64,000 nt of DNA from JAKFEE01 sp036675815 (GCA_036675815.1 JAKFEE010000022.1:124001-188000); one strand, 5' to 3'. Positions 28,919-38,027 are shown, counted from the first letter of the stretch. Notes: generated by a model from the sequence alone, not told the origin. Translations and numbers: made by a program.

Positions 28919-31609
28919 TCATTCCGCGGCGGCGGCGGCGAGGTATATCTTGGTCATCTCCACCAAGCCATCGGCGTCGGGGCGCAGGGCGAATCCGAAA
29001 CGCTGGGCCAATTCCTGCATCTTGCGGTTTTCGCGCATGGTCTGGCCCGTGATGGTGCGCACGCCTCGGGTCTCGCAATAGCGGAGCATCTTCTCGAACA
29101 GAGCGCTGCCCAGGCCACAGCCCTTCAGGTCCGAACGGATGATGATCGAGAATTCGGCCGAGCTCATGTCGCCATCCAGCGCGACGCGCACGACGCCCAG
29201 GGTCTCGCCTTCGCACGTGGCGATGAATGCCATCTCGCGGTCGTAATCGATCTGGGTCAGCCGTGCCATCTGGCTGTGGACGATTTCCTTGACGAAGGCG
29301 AAATGACGCAGCCGAATGTCATCGGGCGACAGGCGCGCGTGAAACTCATGGTGCGCCGGCTCGTCCTCGGGCCGGATCGGCCGCAATAGCGCCGTGCGGC
29401 CGTCGGACAGGACCAGTTTTTCCTCGAGCTCCGTGGGGTAGGGGCGGATGGCAAGGCGCGGGCGCCTTTCGGACAGGGGGGCGATCTTGATGCGGGCATC
29501 GAGTGCAATTACCCCCTGGGCGTCGACCACCAGCGGATTGATGTCGAGTTCGCGCAGCTCGGGAATATCGCAGACCAATTGCGACACGCGGCACAGCGTA
29601 GCGGCAATCGCCCCCCGATCTGCCGCTGGCCTCTCACCATGACCGTGCAGCAGTCGGGCGATCCGCGTTTGACCGATCAGATCCTTGGCCAGAGCCATGT
29701 TGAGTGGCGGCAGGGCCACCGCATGATCCTGGATCACCTCGACGGCGGTACCGCCCTCGCCGAACAGGATGACCGGCCCGAAGACTTCGTCATCGGCAAC
29801 ACCGAGGATCAACTCATGCGAGCCGGTGCGCCGTACCATCGGCTGCACGCTGAAGCCGCGAATCCTGGCGGTCGGCAAGGCGGCGGATACCCGCTCCACC
29901 ATCTCGCGGGCGGCGGCGGTGAGCTCGTCGGCATTCTTGAGATCGAGGCGAACGCCACCGATGCCCGATTTGTGCGCGATGTCGTCGGACAGGATCTTGA
30001 GCGCCACCGGATAGCCGATCTCGCCGGCAACGCGCGCCGCGTCCTCGGCCCTGCCGGCGATACGGCTGGCGATGACCGGGACGCCGTATATCCCGAGGAT
30101 CGTCTTCGCCTGATGTTCGTCCAACATCGACTGGCCGCGGCTCAGTGCCGCCCGGACGATGGTGCGTACCTGCTCGACATCGGGGCGAAAGACCTTGGGC
30201 ATCGAGGTTGGCGTCTGCATCAGGATCTCCTGATTGCGCCGATACTCGATCATGTGCATGAGCGCGCGCACCGCCTGTTCGGGGGTCGGGTGGCTGGGAA
30301 TGTGTGCTTCGTCGAACAACTGGCGCGCCGCGGCGACGCAGCCTTCGCCGACGAAACAGGTCGAAACGGTCTTGCCCTTATGAGTCCGTGCGACGTCGGC
30401 GATGGCTTTGGCGATGTCGGCGGCGCCGACGGTCGCGGTGGGGGCATGCATGGCGAGCACTGCGTCGACCTCGTCGGCGGCAAGCAGCGCCTGCAGGGTC
30501 TGGGCATAAATGGGCGCCGGCGCATGGCCACCGATGTCGACGGGATTGCCGCGCGACCAGCCCTGCTTGAGGAATGCGTCGAGCTTCGCCAGGGTCGCCG
30601 GCGCCAATTCCGCCATGTGGCCGCCGGCATCGGCGAGCGCGTCGGTGGCGAGAACGCCGATCGACCCGGCATTGGTCACGATCGCCAGACGTTCGCCGCG
30701 CGCCGCTCTGGCGGACGTCGTCGCGTGGCCGAGCGTGCGCACCGCTTCGAACAACTCGTCGAAATCGTGAACCCGCAGAATGCCGGCGCGGCGCAGGGCG
30801 GTGTCGTAGACGTGGTCGACGCCGGCGAGATTGCCCGTATGCGACAGCGCCGCTTGCGCCCCGTGGCGCGAACGGCCGGCCTTGATCGCCAGAACCGGCT
30901 TGTTGCGCGAGGCTGCCCGGGCCGCCGACATGAACTTGCGGGCGTCGCGGATTGATTCGATGTAGAGCATGATCGCCGTCGTATCGGGATCGCTGGCCAG
31001 GTAGTCGAGGACATCACCGAAATCGACGTCGGCGGCGGCGCCGACCGACACGAAATGGGAAAAGCCGATATTGTGGCTCTCGGCCCAGTCCAGCACGGCA
31101 TTGCACAACGCCTTCGATTGCGACACGAAGGCGATCTTGCCCGGCCGCGCCGGGCGCGCGGCGAAACTGGCGTTCAGCCCGATCGGTGGCACCAGCAGGC
31201 CGATGCCGTTGGGGCCAAGCAGGCGCATGCCGAAACGACGAGCTTCGGCTACCACCGCGTCCTGCAGTGAGCGCCCGCGGGCGTCGCGGTCGCGGTCGAG
31301 GCTGTCGCCCACCAGCAGTGCCGCGCGTGTGCCCTTGTCGCCCAAGGCCGTTACCGTTGTCATAACGTCCGTCGGCGGGGCGATGATGATGGCCAGGTCG
31401 GGGGCAGTGGGCAGGGCGGCGACGTCCGGGTAGGCCAGAACGCCGCGCACGGCGCGATGCGCACGCGATACCGGCATCACCGGTCCAGCGAATCCGCCGG
31501 CCAGGAGGTTCTGCATCACGATGGCGCCGATCTCTTCCCGGCCTTCCTCGGCGCCGATGACGGCGACGGAATTCGGCTGGAAAAGGTTCTTCAGGTTCTT
31601 GACCGACAT
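28919..31609 (-). CDS. Bifunctional NDP-forming acyl-CoA synthetase-like / GNAT acetyltransferase
   Basis: An 896-residue protein. Domains in order: CoA-binding Rossmann (N-terminal NLFQPNSVAVIGA, GPNGIGLLVP), succinyl-CoA-ligase-like flavodoxin domain (SHTGNLAGVDHVYD), ATP-grasp (GYPVALKILSDDIAHKSGIGG) and a C-terminal GNAT domain, FSIIIRSDLKGCGLGSALFEKML. This layout is that of the Pat/YfiQ protein lysine acetyltransferases, which usually acetylate and inactivate acyl-CoA synthetases. Start 31609 (MSVKNLKNLFQP) was chosen as the first Met before the Rossmann motif. It is monocistronic or heads the msrA run. Confidence 0.92.
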   Translation of the reverse strand: MSVKNLKNLFQPNSVAVIGAEEGREEIGAIVMQNLLAGGFAGPVMPVSRAHRAVRGVLAYPDVAALPTAPDLAIIIAPPTDVMTTVTALGDKGTRAALLVGDSLDRDRDARGRSLQDAVVAEARRFGMRLLGPNGIGLLVPPIGLNASFAARPARPGKIAFVSQSKALCNAVLDWAESHNIGFSHFVSVGAAADVDFGDVLDYLASDPDTTAIMLYIESIRDARKFMSAARAASRNKPVLAIKAGRSRHGAQAALSHTGNLAGVDHVYDTALRRAGILRVHDFDELFEAVRTLGHATTSARAARGERLAIVTNAGSIGVLATDALADAGGHMAELAPATLAKLDAFLKQGWSRGNPVDIGGHAPAPIYAQTLQALLAADEVDAVLAMHAPTATVGAADIAKAIADVARTHKGKTVSTCFVGEGCVAAARQLFDEAHIPSHPTPEQAVRALMHMIEYRRNQEILMQTPTSMPKVFRPDVEQVRTIVRAALSRGQSMLDEHQAKTILGIYGVPVIASRIAGRAEDAARVAGEIGYPVALKILSDDIAHKSGIGGVRLDLKNADELTAAAREMVERVSAALPTARIRGFSVQPMVRRTGSHELILGVADDEVFGPVILFGEGGTAVEVIQDHAVALPPLNMALAKDLIGQTRIARLLHGHGERPAADRGAIAATLCRVSQLVCDIPELRELDINPLVVDAQGVIALDARIKIAPLSERRPRLAIRPYPTELEEKLVLSDGRTALLRPIRPEDEPAHHEFHARLSPDDIRLRHFAFVKEIVHSQMARLTQIDYDREMAFIATCEGETLGVVRVALDGDMSSAEFSIIIRSDLKGCGLGSALFEKMLRYCETRGVRTITGQTMRENRKMQELAQRFGFALRPDADGLVEMTKIYLAAAAAE

Positions 31610-31864
31610 CGACTGCTCCAAGCAGTGAACTTGTGCGGTGCAGCACATAGCGAGACGTATCGCATGTTGCAATGCAGCATGGGGTCGCGTTTTACGCGGG
31701 GATGCCTTCGCAAAAACTCATACCTAGGTGGCAGACGCCGCTATCCATTTTGATCAAGAAATGTCAGGCGTTCGCGGGTGTGCTACGCACAAGGTGATAT
31801 GGCACGCCGCCCCACTGGCGGGGAGGCGACACGGTGTCGCAGGGATGCTGCGCCTGCGAAAGGC

Positions 31865-32806
31865 TTAGCCTTGTGCGAAGATGTACAGCAGTGCCGATAG
31901 GGTGGGAAGCGACGCCAAGGTCGACCAGAGGATGACCTGGGAGGTGCGCTCGACATAGATGCCGTATTGCTGGGCGACGACGAAGGTCAGGCCGCCAGTG
32001 GGCAGTGCCGCCAGCAGCAACGCCGACCCCGTCCAGAACGGATCCAAGGGGAAGACGAACAGAATCAACGCCCAAGTGAGGGCGGGTTGCACCACTAACT
32101 TCAGCGCGGATACCCAACTCACCTCCGTCCACTCGGCGGCCAGGGGCCGCCCGGCGAGGAACAGGCCGATGGCAAACAAGGCGCCGGGGCCGGCGGCGGC
32201 GCCGAGTAGTTCGCAAAAGGTGGCGAGCGGCTTCGCCACCGGCAGGCCGGCCATGCTCCAGGCGAGCCCCGCCGCTGACGATATGATCAGCGGATTGCGG
32301 ATCAAGGCGCGGCCGACATCGGCCAGGGCATGGCTCAGGCTTGCGCGCTTACCGTCCTTGGTCAGTTCGATGGCGACCACGGCGATGCCGACCATGACCG
32401 CCCCCATGATCACGGTGGCGATCAGGGCCGGCAGCAGGCGGTCGGGCCCGAAGGCGGCGATGAACAGGGGGATGCCCATATAGCCGGTATTCGAGAAGCT
32501 GGCGGTCAGCGCCTGCAGGCTATGGACCGGCTGTGATTCGCGGCGAATCGCCATGCCTACGAGCCAGGCCAACGCATAAGTCAACAGCATCCCGCCGAGG
32601 AACGCGCCGATGAACGGGCCGTTGAGGATCTCGTCCAGCGGCCGGCGCGCCATCGACAGGAACAAGACCGCCGGCAAGGCGAACCAGTAGACGAACTGGT
32701 TCAGGGCTGCCGACGATTCCTGGCCGAGAATTCCGCTTTTTCCGGCACCGTAGCCGGTCAGAATCAGCGCGAAGACCGGCAGGGCCACTTCAAATACCAC
32801 GTGCAT
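31865..32806 (-). CDS. AEC family transporter (auxin efflux carrier-like)
   Basis: Inner-membrane transporter of 313 residues with about ten hydrophobic helices. MHVVFEVALPVFALILTGYG and LNQFVYWFALPAVLFLS are the typical N-terminal signature, and the C-terminal half repeats the topology (NPLIISSAAGLAWS, PTGGLTFVVAQQYG). Members export organic acids, malonate or similar solutes; the substrate here is unknown. The frame extends to 32890, but the start at 32806 gives the canonical first helix. It is divergent from the leader ORF and ornithine decarboxylase. Confidence 0.88.
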   Translation of the reverse strand: MHVVFEVALPVFALILTGYGAGKSGILGQESSAALNQFVYWFALPAVLFLSMARRPLDEILNGPFIGAFLGGMLLTYALAWLVGMAIRRESQPVHSLQALTASFSNTGYMGIPLFIAAFGPDRLLPALIATVIMGAVMVGIAVVAIELTKDGKRASLSHALADVGRALIRNPLIISSAAGLAWSMAGLPVAKPLATFCELLGAAAGPGALFAIGLFLAGRPLAAEWTEVSWVSALKLVVQPALTWALILFVFPLDPFWTGSALLLAALPTGGLTFVVAQQYGIYVERTSQVILWSTLASLPTLSALLYIFAQG

Positions 32807-33025
32807 GGCGGCATCTTCCGACGTTGCTTTGCGGGTGGCAAGGTGAGGCGTGAAAGGATTTTCTTCGGCCCAGTAAAAATCACTTTTCATTGCCGCGAAA
32901 ACGCGTATATAGCGGGCGATAGACGCATAAGCGCACGTGCCTCTGGCCCGCTGATTGGTTAAGCAACGACGTCAAGCGTTCTTCTGAAGCACCACCCGGC
33001 CGATGCCGGTGCCCGGAGGATTTGC

Positions 33026-33139
33026 ATGACTGTTGTCCGCCTCGGCGCAAGGACGCCCAAGGCCAGCACCGCGCTCCGCGGTGACTTCGGCTTCTACTCG
33101 AGCACACCGGTCGGTGCCAGTACGACCGTCGGCGCCTGA
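33026..33139 (+). CDS. Putative 37-residue leader peptide upstream of ornithine decarboxylase
   Basis: A short ORF with ATG at 33026, a strong GGAGG (33015-33019) at ideal spacing and stop at 33137-33139. Sequence: MTVVRLGARTPKASTALR, then GDFGFYSSTPVGASTTVGA. No membrane segment or known family. Its last codons (GTC GGC GCC TGA) form the left arm of a perfect 9-bp hairpin that spans the stop codon, and an alternative left arm lies earlier within the ORF. The decarboxylase start follows 84 bases later. This is the arrangement of a translation-dependent leader peptide. Nothing confirms it is expressed. Confidence 0.55.
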   Translation: MTVVRLGARTPKASTALRGDFGFYSSTPVGASTTVGA

Positions 33140-33152
33140 CCAGGGCGCCGAC
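33110..33152 (+). promoter_or_regulatory. Attenuator-like alternative hairpins in the decarboxylase leader
   Basis: GTCGGCGCC (33128-33136) pairs perfectly with GGCGCCGAC (33144-33152) across a 7-base loop that holds the leader stop codon. GTCGGTGCC (33110-33118), inside the leader ORF, can pair with the same right arm with one G-U. The two pairings are mutually exclusive. A ribosome halted at the end of the leader would cover the near arm and release the right arm. No T run follows, so control may act on translation or Rho rather than intrinsic termination. Confidence 0.5.
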
Positions 33153-33153
33153 G

Positions 33154-33170
33154 CCGTGCCGTAATCACGG
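33154..33170 (+). promoter_or_regulatory. Second small hairpin in the decarboxylase leader
   Basis: CCGTG (33154-33158) pairs with CACGG (33166-33170), loop CCGTAAT. It lies directly after the 9-bp hairpin and about 50 bases before the GTG start of ornithine decarboxylase. Confidence 0.35.
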
Positions 33171-33222
33171 CCGCTTTCCGAACATTGCAAATCGACATCC
33201 CCCTTTGAGAGGGCCGTACGCG

Positions 33223-34353
33223 GTGACCGAGAAGATATCCCGATTCCTCGCCGAAGCGCAGCCGCAGACACCGTGCGTGGTCGTCGACCTGGACGTGATC
33301 GCGGAAAATTACCGCACGCTGCGCCATTACCTGCCGGTGGCCCACGTCTATTATGCGGTCAAGGCCAATCCGGCACCGGAGATCCTGCGTCTGTTGGTGG
33401 GCATGGGCTCGAACTTCGACACGGCCAGCGTGGGCGAGATCGAGTTGTGCCTGTCGTGCGGCGCAGCCCCCGAGCAACTGTCGTTCGGCAACACCATCAA
33501 GAAGCAGAGCGACATCGCCTGGGCCTACGAGCAGGGCGTACGCCTGTTCGCCTTCGATTCGGAAGCCGAGCTGCGCAAACTGGCGGAGGCGGCGCCGGGG
33601 GCCAAGGTGTTCTGCCGCATCCTGATGACGTGCGACGGTGCCGACTGGCCGCTGTCGCGCAAGTTCGGCTGCGAAGTCGAAATGGCCCGCGACCTGTTGG
33701 TGCTGGCCCGCGATCTCGGCCTGGTGCCGCATGGCGTGTCGTTTCACGTCGGGTCGCAGCAGACGGACCTCGACCAATGGGACATTGCCGTGGGCAAGAC
33801 GGCGATGCTGGTCACCGCGCTCAACGAGGCCGGTATCGAACTCAAGATGGTCAATTTGGGCGGCGGCTTTCCGGCGCGCTACCGCTCCGACGTCGCCTCG
33901 ATCGACCGCTATGCCGAAGCGGTGATGCACGCGATGACCAAGCATTTCGGCAACAATCTGCCGACGATGATCATCGAGCCCGGCCGCAGCCTGGTCGGCG
34001 ACGCCGGTGTGCTGCAGGCCGAGGTCGTGCTCATCTCGCACAAGGGCTATGACGACGACGTCCGCTGGGTCTATCTCGACATCGGCAAGTTCGGTGGTTT
34101 GGCCGAGACGCTGGACGAGTCGATCAAGTATCGCATCCGCACGCCCAAGGACGGCGGCCCCGCGGCGCCGGTGATCCTCGCCGGCCCGACCTGCGATTCG
34201 GCCGATATTCTGTACGAGCGGCACAAGTATGAGCTGCCGGTGGATTTGGCGATCGGCGACAAGATCGAGTTCCTTGCCGCCGGCGCCTACACCACTACCT
34301 ATTCATCGGTGAACTTCAACGGCTTTGCCCCGCTGAAGGCCCATTACATCTGA
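33223..34353 (+). CDS. Ornithine (lysine/ornithine) decarboxylase, fold type III
   Basis: PLP enzyme making putrescine from ornithine, the entry to polyamines. It is 376 residues with Lys47 in VYYAVKANPAPE as the PLP Schiff-base lysine, FDTASVGEIE, SFGNTIKK, FHVGSQQ, the phosphate-binding GGGFP, EPGRSLVGDAG and Cys324 in TCDSADIL, the partner active-site Cys. Acts as a dimer. GTG 33223 was preferred to an in-frame TTG at 33205 because GAGAGGG (33207-33213) sits nine bases before it. Lysine could also be a substrate. An unusual leader with a short ORF precedes it. Confidence 0.93.
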   Translation: MTEKISRFLAEAQPQTPCVVVDLDVIAENYRTLRHYLPVAHVYYAVKANPAPEILRLLVGMGSNFDTASVGEIELCLSCGAAPEQLSFGNTIKKQSDIAWAYEQGVRLFAFDSEAELRKLAEAAPGAKVFCRILMTCDGADWPLSRKFGCEVEMARDLLVLARDLGLVPHGVSFHVGSQQTDLDQWDIAVGKTAMLVTALNEAGIELKMVNLGGGFPARYRSDVASIDRYAEAVMHAMTKHFGNNLPTMIIEPGRSLVGDAGVLQAEVVLISHKGYDDDVRWVYLDIGKFGGLAETLDESIKYRIRTPKDGGPAAPVILAGPTCDSADILYERHKYELPVDLAIGDKIEFLAAGAYTTTYSSVNFNGFAPLKAHYI

Positions 34354-34366
34354 GCTTGTCCAGATG

Positions 34367-34403
34367 GCGAAGGGCGGCCGGACACGGCCGCCCTTCGCGT
34401 TTT
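34367..34403 (+). terminator. Rho-independent terminator of ornithine decarboxylase
   Basis: GCGAAGGGCGGCC (34367-34379) pairs with GGCCGCCCTTCGC (34386-34398), a 13-bp stem with a 6-base loop, followed by GTTTTG. It starts 13 bases after the decarboxylase stop. Confidence 0.85.
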
Positions 34404-34490
34404 GTCGGCACAAATTTCCCGCTCGGCAGTTGTTGCCGGGCCTCGCCAAGCCCGTGATGCGTCGATGGCCGGCGATAGCGCGTGTTCCTA

Positions 34491-34508
34491 TTGGCACAGT
34501 ACTTGCTT
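34491..34508 (+). promoter_or_regulatory. Sigma-54 promoter of the hook protein gene
   Basis: TTGGCACAGTACTTGCTT matches the sigma-54 consensus TGGCAC-N5-TTGC. The GG of the -24 box is at 34493-34494 and the GC of the -12 box is at 34505-34506, the required spacing. The start codon of the flagellar hook gene is 33 bases downstream. Confidence 0.85.
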
Positions 34509-34540
34509 ATCCGGTGGCGAGGTCGCGAACGGAGAATCGG

Positions 34541-35740
34541 ATGAGCATCTGGGGGGCGATGACCAACAGCGTGACGGCGATGAACGCCCAAAGCCGCGCG
34601 CTCGGCAACATCAGCCAGAATATCGCCAACATCAGCACCACAGGCTACAAACGCACCGACTCCAACTTCGCCACGGTGCTGTCGGAAGGCCTCGCAACGC
34701 TCGATGTTTTCTCGGTCAAGAATGCCGACCGTACCTTGGTCGAGTCGCAAGGGATCGTGAGCAGCACCGGCCGCTGGTCCGATCTGGCGATCCGCGGTCA
34801 GGGCATGTTCGCCATCAGCACCGAGCCGCGCGGGGGCGAGGTCCTGTACACGCGCGACGGCAGTTTTGACGTGCGCGGTATCGACGACCAAATCTATCTG
34901 GTCGATGACAACGGCTATTTCCTGCAAGGATGGGCCGCCGATGCCGACGGCACCGTCACCGGCGGGGGCAACCTCGGCAGCTTGAGCTACGATCCCGAGG
35001 CCCTCGTCGCCGGGCGCCCCACGGGGCAGCTTTCTGTCGCCGGAAACGTCAGTGCCAGCGCGGCGGCCGGAGACAGCGGCTTGTTGTCGGCATCGATCCA
35101 CGACACGGCCGGTGACCTGCACGCCCTCGATCTCACCTGGACGCGGACGGCCAACCCCAACGAATGGGCTGTCACGTTCGCCGCAAACGGCGGCAGTTCA
35201 CCGACGACCGTGACGGCGACCTTCGACGGCGCGGGCAAGCTGGTGACGCCGGTGAGCGCCGCCGTCACCATGGCCTGGGAGGACGGCAGCAGCAGCGCGT
35301 TCAACCTCGACCTCAGCCAGATGACCCAGTTGGGCGAAGACACGGCATTGGTCGACTACACGCAGGACGGCTATGCCGAGGGGCAGCTGACCGCGATCAA
35401 CATGAACGCGCTCGGCGAGATCGTCGGCAGCTACAGCAACGGCGTCGGGCGCACACTCGGCAAGGTGGCGCTGGCGACCTTCGTGTCGCCGAACAACCTC
35501 GAGCAGCGTTCGGGCAACCTGTTTGCGGCGACGGCGGCGGCGGGCGACGTCGAATATCGCTCGGTCGGCGAGGACTGGACCGGTTCGACCTTCGTCGACA
35601 GCGCCCTCGAGGCCTCGAACGTCGACATGGCCGGCGAATTCACCCGAATGATCCAGACACAGAAGGCCTACACCTCGGCCTCGAAGGTCTTCCAGACTGC
35701 CGACGAAATGACCAAGACGGCCAGCGACATGAAGGGCTGA
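34541..35740 (+). CDS. flgE: Flagellar hook protein FlgE-like
   Basis: A 399-residue axial flagellar protein. The N-terminal SIWGAMTNSVTAMNAQSRAL with NISQNIANISTTGYKRTDSNF is the rod/hook signature. The conserved C terminus SNVDMAGEFTRMIQTQKAYTSASKVFQTADEM is the typical D0 coiled-coil segment. The middle is an Ala/Gly/Thr-rich beta domain. FlgE and FlgF/FlgG share these ends; length and the FlgE-type middle favour hook protein. ATG 34541 follows AACGGAGAA. It stands away from other flagellar genes, between decarboxylase and a DsbA-like gene, behind its own sigma-54 promoter and hairpin. Confidence 0.85.
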   Translation: MSIWGAMTNSVTAMNAQSRALGNISQNIANISTTGYKRTDSNFATVLSEGLATLDVFSVKNADRTLVESQGIVSSTGRWSDLAIRGQGMFAISTEPRGGEVLYTRDGSFDVRGIDDQIYLVDDNGYFLQGWAADADGTVTGGGNLGSLSYDPEALVAGRPTGQLSVAGNVSASAAAGDSGLLSASIHDTAGDLHALDLTWTRTANPNEWAVTFAANGGSSPTTVTATFDGAGKLVTPVSAAVTMAWEDGSSSAFNLDLSQMTQLGEDTALVDYTQDGYAEGQLTAINMNALGEIVGSYSNGVGRTLGKVALATFVSPNNLEQRSGNLFAATAAAGDVEYRSVGEDWTGSTFVDSALEASNVDMAGEFTRMIQTQKAYTSASKVFQTADEMTKTASDMKG

Positions 35741-35747
35741 CGCGGAA

Positions 35748-35769
35748 GGGCGGCCGGCGCGCCGCCCTC
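35748..35769. terminator. Hairpin between convergent hook and DsbA-like genes
   Basis: GGGCGGC and GCCGCCC, separated by a short CGGCGC-type loop, form a 7-bp stem just after the hook gene stop and before the end of the convergent DsbA-like gene. No T run. Confidence 0.5.
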
Positions 35770-35791
35770 GTGTCGTGCCGGTGCGAAGAGC

Positions 35792-36553
35792 CTAGCTCTT
35801 CTTCTCTTGGGGCTTGCGCACCTGTTCGATCAGGTTCTTGAGCGTGCCCTGATCGATGGCGCCGGGGATGATGCGATCGCCGATGACGAAGGCCGGCGTG
35901 CCATTGAGGTCGAGCGCCCGCGCCAGGTCCATGTTGCGCTTGAGTGTCGCCTCGATCTCGGGGCCGCCCATGTCCTTCTTGAGCTTCTCGACGTCGAGGC
36001 CGACATCGGCCGCCGTCTTCATGATCGTCATTTCATTGACGACGCCGCGCATCTTCATCAATGCACGATGGAAAGCCTCGTATTTGTCCTGATGGCGCGC
36101 GGCCAGCGCCGCCCGCGACGCATACACCGACTCCGGCCCGAGAATGGGAAATTCCTTGAATACCAGGCGAACGTTGCCGTCGCTCTTGACCACCTCGAAC
36201 AGGTCGTCGGATACGGATTTGCAATAGGTGCACCGATAGTCGAAGAATTCGACGATCGTCACGTCGCCCTCCGGATTGCCGGCCACCGGCGAGTCGGGAT
36301 CCTGGAAGATTTCGTTGGCGCGTTCGACCAGCGCTTTCGATGCCTCGGCTTCGGCGGCCAGACGCTGCTTCTCGCGCAAGGCCTCGATCGCTTGGGCGAT
36401 GATCTCCGGGTTGGCCATGATGTAGTCGCGGACGACTTTTTGGACCGCCTCGACCTGCTTCTGGTTCAGCGGCTGCTCTTCCTGTGCGGCGGCGGCAAGC
36501 GGCGCCGCCGCGAGCAGCAGGGCGAGGGAGGCGGTGGAAATCGACTTCAACAT
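35792..36553 (-). CDS. DsbA-family periplasmic thiol:disulfide protein
   Basis: A 253-residue exported thioredoxin-fold protein. Signal peptide MLKSISTASLALLLAAAPLAAA. The active site is CTYC (108-111) in VEFFDYRCTYCKS. GTPAFVIGDR provides the cis-Pro loop. A helical N-terminal extension (LNQKQVEAVQKVVRDYIMANPE) precedes the fold, as in the Com1/DsbA group that includes ScsC-like proteins. It likely oxidises or isomerises disulfides in the periplasm. The start at 36553 (MLKSIS) is preferred over an in-frame Met four codons earlier. It is followed downstream by the convergent hook gene. Confidence 0.88.
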   Translation of the reverse strand: MLKSISTASLALLLAAAPLAAAAQEEQPLNQKQVEAVQKVVRDYIMANPEIIAQAIEALREKQRLAAEAEASKALVERANEIFQDPDSPVAGNPEGDVTIVEFFDYRCTYCKSVSDDLFEVVKSDGNVRLVFKEFPILGPESVYASRAALAARHQDKYEAFHRALMKMRGVVNEMTIMKTAADVGLDVEKLKKDMGGPEIEATLKRNMDLARALDLNGTPAFVIGDRIIPGAIDQGTLKNLIEQVRKPQEKKS

Positions 36554-36653
36554 GCCTGTAGGCACCTTCTAATGGCCGGGGGTGGTGATCGCGCGGCATC
36601 ATGCGCCAGGATGGTTGGGGGGGCAAGGGGCCGGCGCCATCGCTTCCGAGGGG

Positions 36654-38027
36654 CTACTTCTGACGCTGTTCGACCCGCAGGGTCGCAGCGCGCTCCTTGA
36701 CGTCCTGGGCCTGTAGCCACGCCGGGCTGCCGCGCCGCAGCAGTCGCTCGGCGCGGCCGGCATGGAACGTGGCCTCGGCGGAACGGCCATTCAGCAGCGC
36801 TTCCTCGGCTTGTGCCAATGATGCCATCGCCTCGTCGCCCAAGCGGCTATGGGTGGTACCGAGCAGACGCCAGGCGAAGCGGTTTTCGCGTTCGCTGCGC
36901 AAGGCGAACTCGACATGTTCCTGCGCCTCCTTCAGCAGCGCCGCATCGCCGCTTTCGATCTGCACTTGGGCAAGACTGAGCCGCAGCAAGGCCGAGGTGG
37001 GGAGCAGGCGCACCGCCTCGCGGTACGGGGCCAGCGCCTCGCGGGCGCGGCCGTTCTCGAACAGCACCTGCCCCTTGAGTTCGTGGAAATAGGGATCGTT
37101 CGGCCGCTCGGCGATGAGCCCGTCGATCAGGGCCATGGCCTTGCCGATGTCGGGTTTGCGGTAATAGGCAATGGCCCGGGCGTAACGGGCCGCAATGCTG
37201 GGATCAGTGGCCTTGTAGCGCTGGAGCGTGCGTGCCGGGCTGTCGAGGAAGGCGAACAATTTTGCGCGCATCCGCCGGTGCATCTCGGCGAACTCGGGCG
37301 GCACACTCGCCGAGGATTGGCTCGACGTGTCTACGTGGTGGCGCAGGAAACTCACGCGGTCGCGCGTGAGCGGATGGGTGCGGACGTAAGGATCCTGCTG
37401 CGTCGCCAGGAGGAGCTCCTGATCGCCCAGGATGTCCATGAACTCGAGAAGGCCCTTGGCGCTTTGACCCGTGCGCTCCAACAGCTTCACCGCCGCTTGG
37501 TCGGCCGCCTGTTCGTGGGCTCGGGTGTAGGACAGCATCGAGCGTTGCGCCATGCTGGCGCCGCCCATCATCACCCCGGCGCCCACGTCGCCCCGCCCCA
37601 CGGCTACCGCTGCCGCCGCGCCGAGAATCATGCTGATCATCGATTCCGCCGTGGCGTTGGCCATGGCCTCGTCGAGGCGGGCGAGGTGGCCGCCGGCGAG
37701 GTGGCCGGCTTCGTGGGCGATGACACCGATGAGCTGGCCGGCGTGCTCGCTGCGGATGAGCAATCCGGTGTTCAGAAACAGCCGCAGCCCGCCGGCCACG
37801 AAGGCATTGAGTGACGAATCCTTGACGATGTGAATCCGCACCGCTTCCGGCGACACCCCCGCGGCCAGGAACAGCGGTGCGGCGAAGGCGTGGACGGCAT
37901 TTTCCACTTCCGCGTCGCGGATAAAGCCGATACGGTCGGCCGCCCGGGCGGGCACGACCAGCGTGGCCAGGGAGAAGGCGACAAGAACGACGATGCGTAA
38001 AAGCAAGGAACGACCCTCGGCAGCCAA
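36654..38027 (-). CDS. M48-family periplasmic metalloprotease with TPR repeats (BepA-like)
   Basis: A 457-residue exported Zn protease resembling BepA/YfgC, which degrades or assists misassembled outer-membrane proteins such as LptD. Signal peptide RIVVLVAFSLATLVVPARAA. Zn motif HEAGH (105-109) with the third ligand in the HEQAADQAA segment; RTHPLTRDRVSFLR. The C-terminal half shows TPR repeats (RYARAIAYYRKPDIGKAMALIDGL and later YFHELKGQVLFENGRAREAL). The neighbour upstream on the same strand is unrelated. Its 5' end overlaps a divergent lipoprotein gene's region by close spacing (38027 to 38065). Confidence 0.92.
   Translation of the reverse strand: MAAEGRSLLLRIVVLVAFSLATLVVPARAADRIGFIRDAEVENAVHAFAAPLFLAAGVSPEAVRIHIVKDSSLNAFVAGGLRLFLNTGLLIRSEHAGQLIGVIAHEAGHLAGGHLARLDEAMANATAESMISMILGAAAAVAVGRGDVGAGVMMGGASMAQRSMLSYTRAHEQAADQAAVKLLERTGQSAKGLLEFMDILGDQELLLATQQDPYVRTHPLTRDRVSFLRHHVDTSSQSSASVPPEFAEMHRRMRAKLFAFLDSPARTLQRYKATDPSIAARYARAIAYYRKPDIGKAMALIDGLIAERPNDPYFHELKGQVLFENGRAREALAPYREAVRLLPTSALLRLSLAQVQIESGDAALLKEAQEHVEFALRSERENRFAWRLLGTTHSRLGDEAMASLAQAEEALLNGRSAEATFHAGRAERLLRRGSPAWLQAQDVKERAATLRVEQRQK

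Noticed and set aside
31610..31864. Gene or RNA in the gap between the acetyltransferase and AEC genes
   Set aside because: No ORF or family RNA seen. A short dyad, GCGACAC-GG-TGTCGC type, near 31826 may be part of a terminator.
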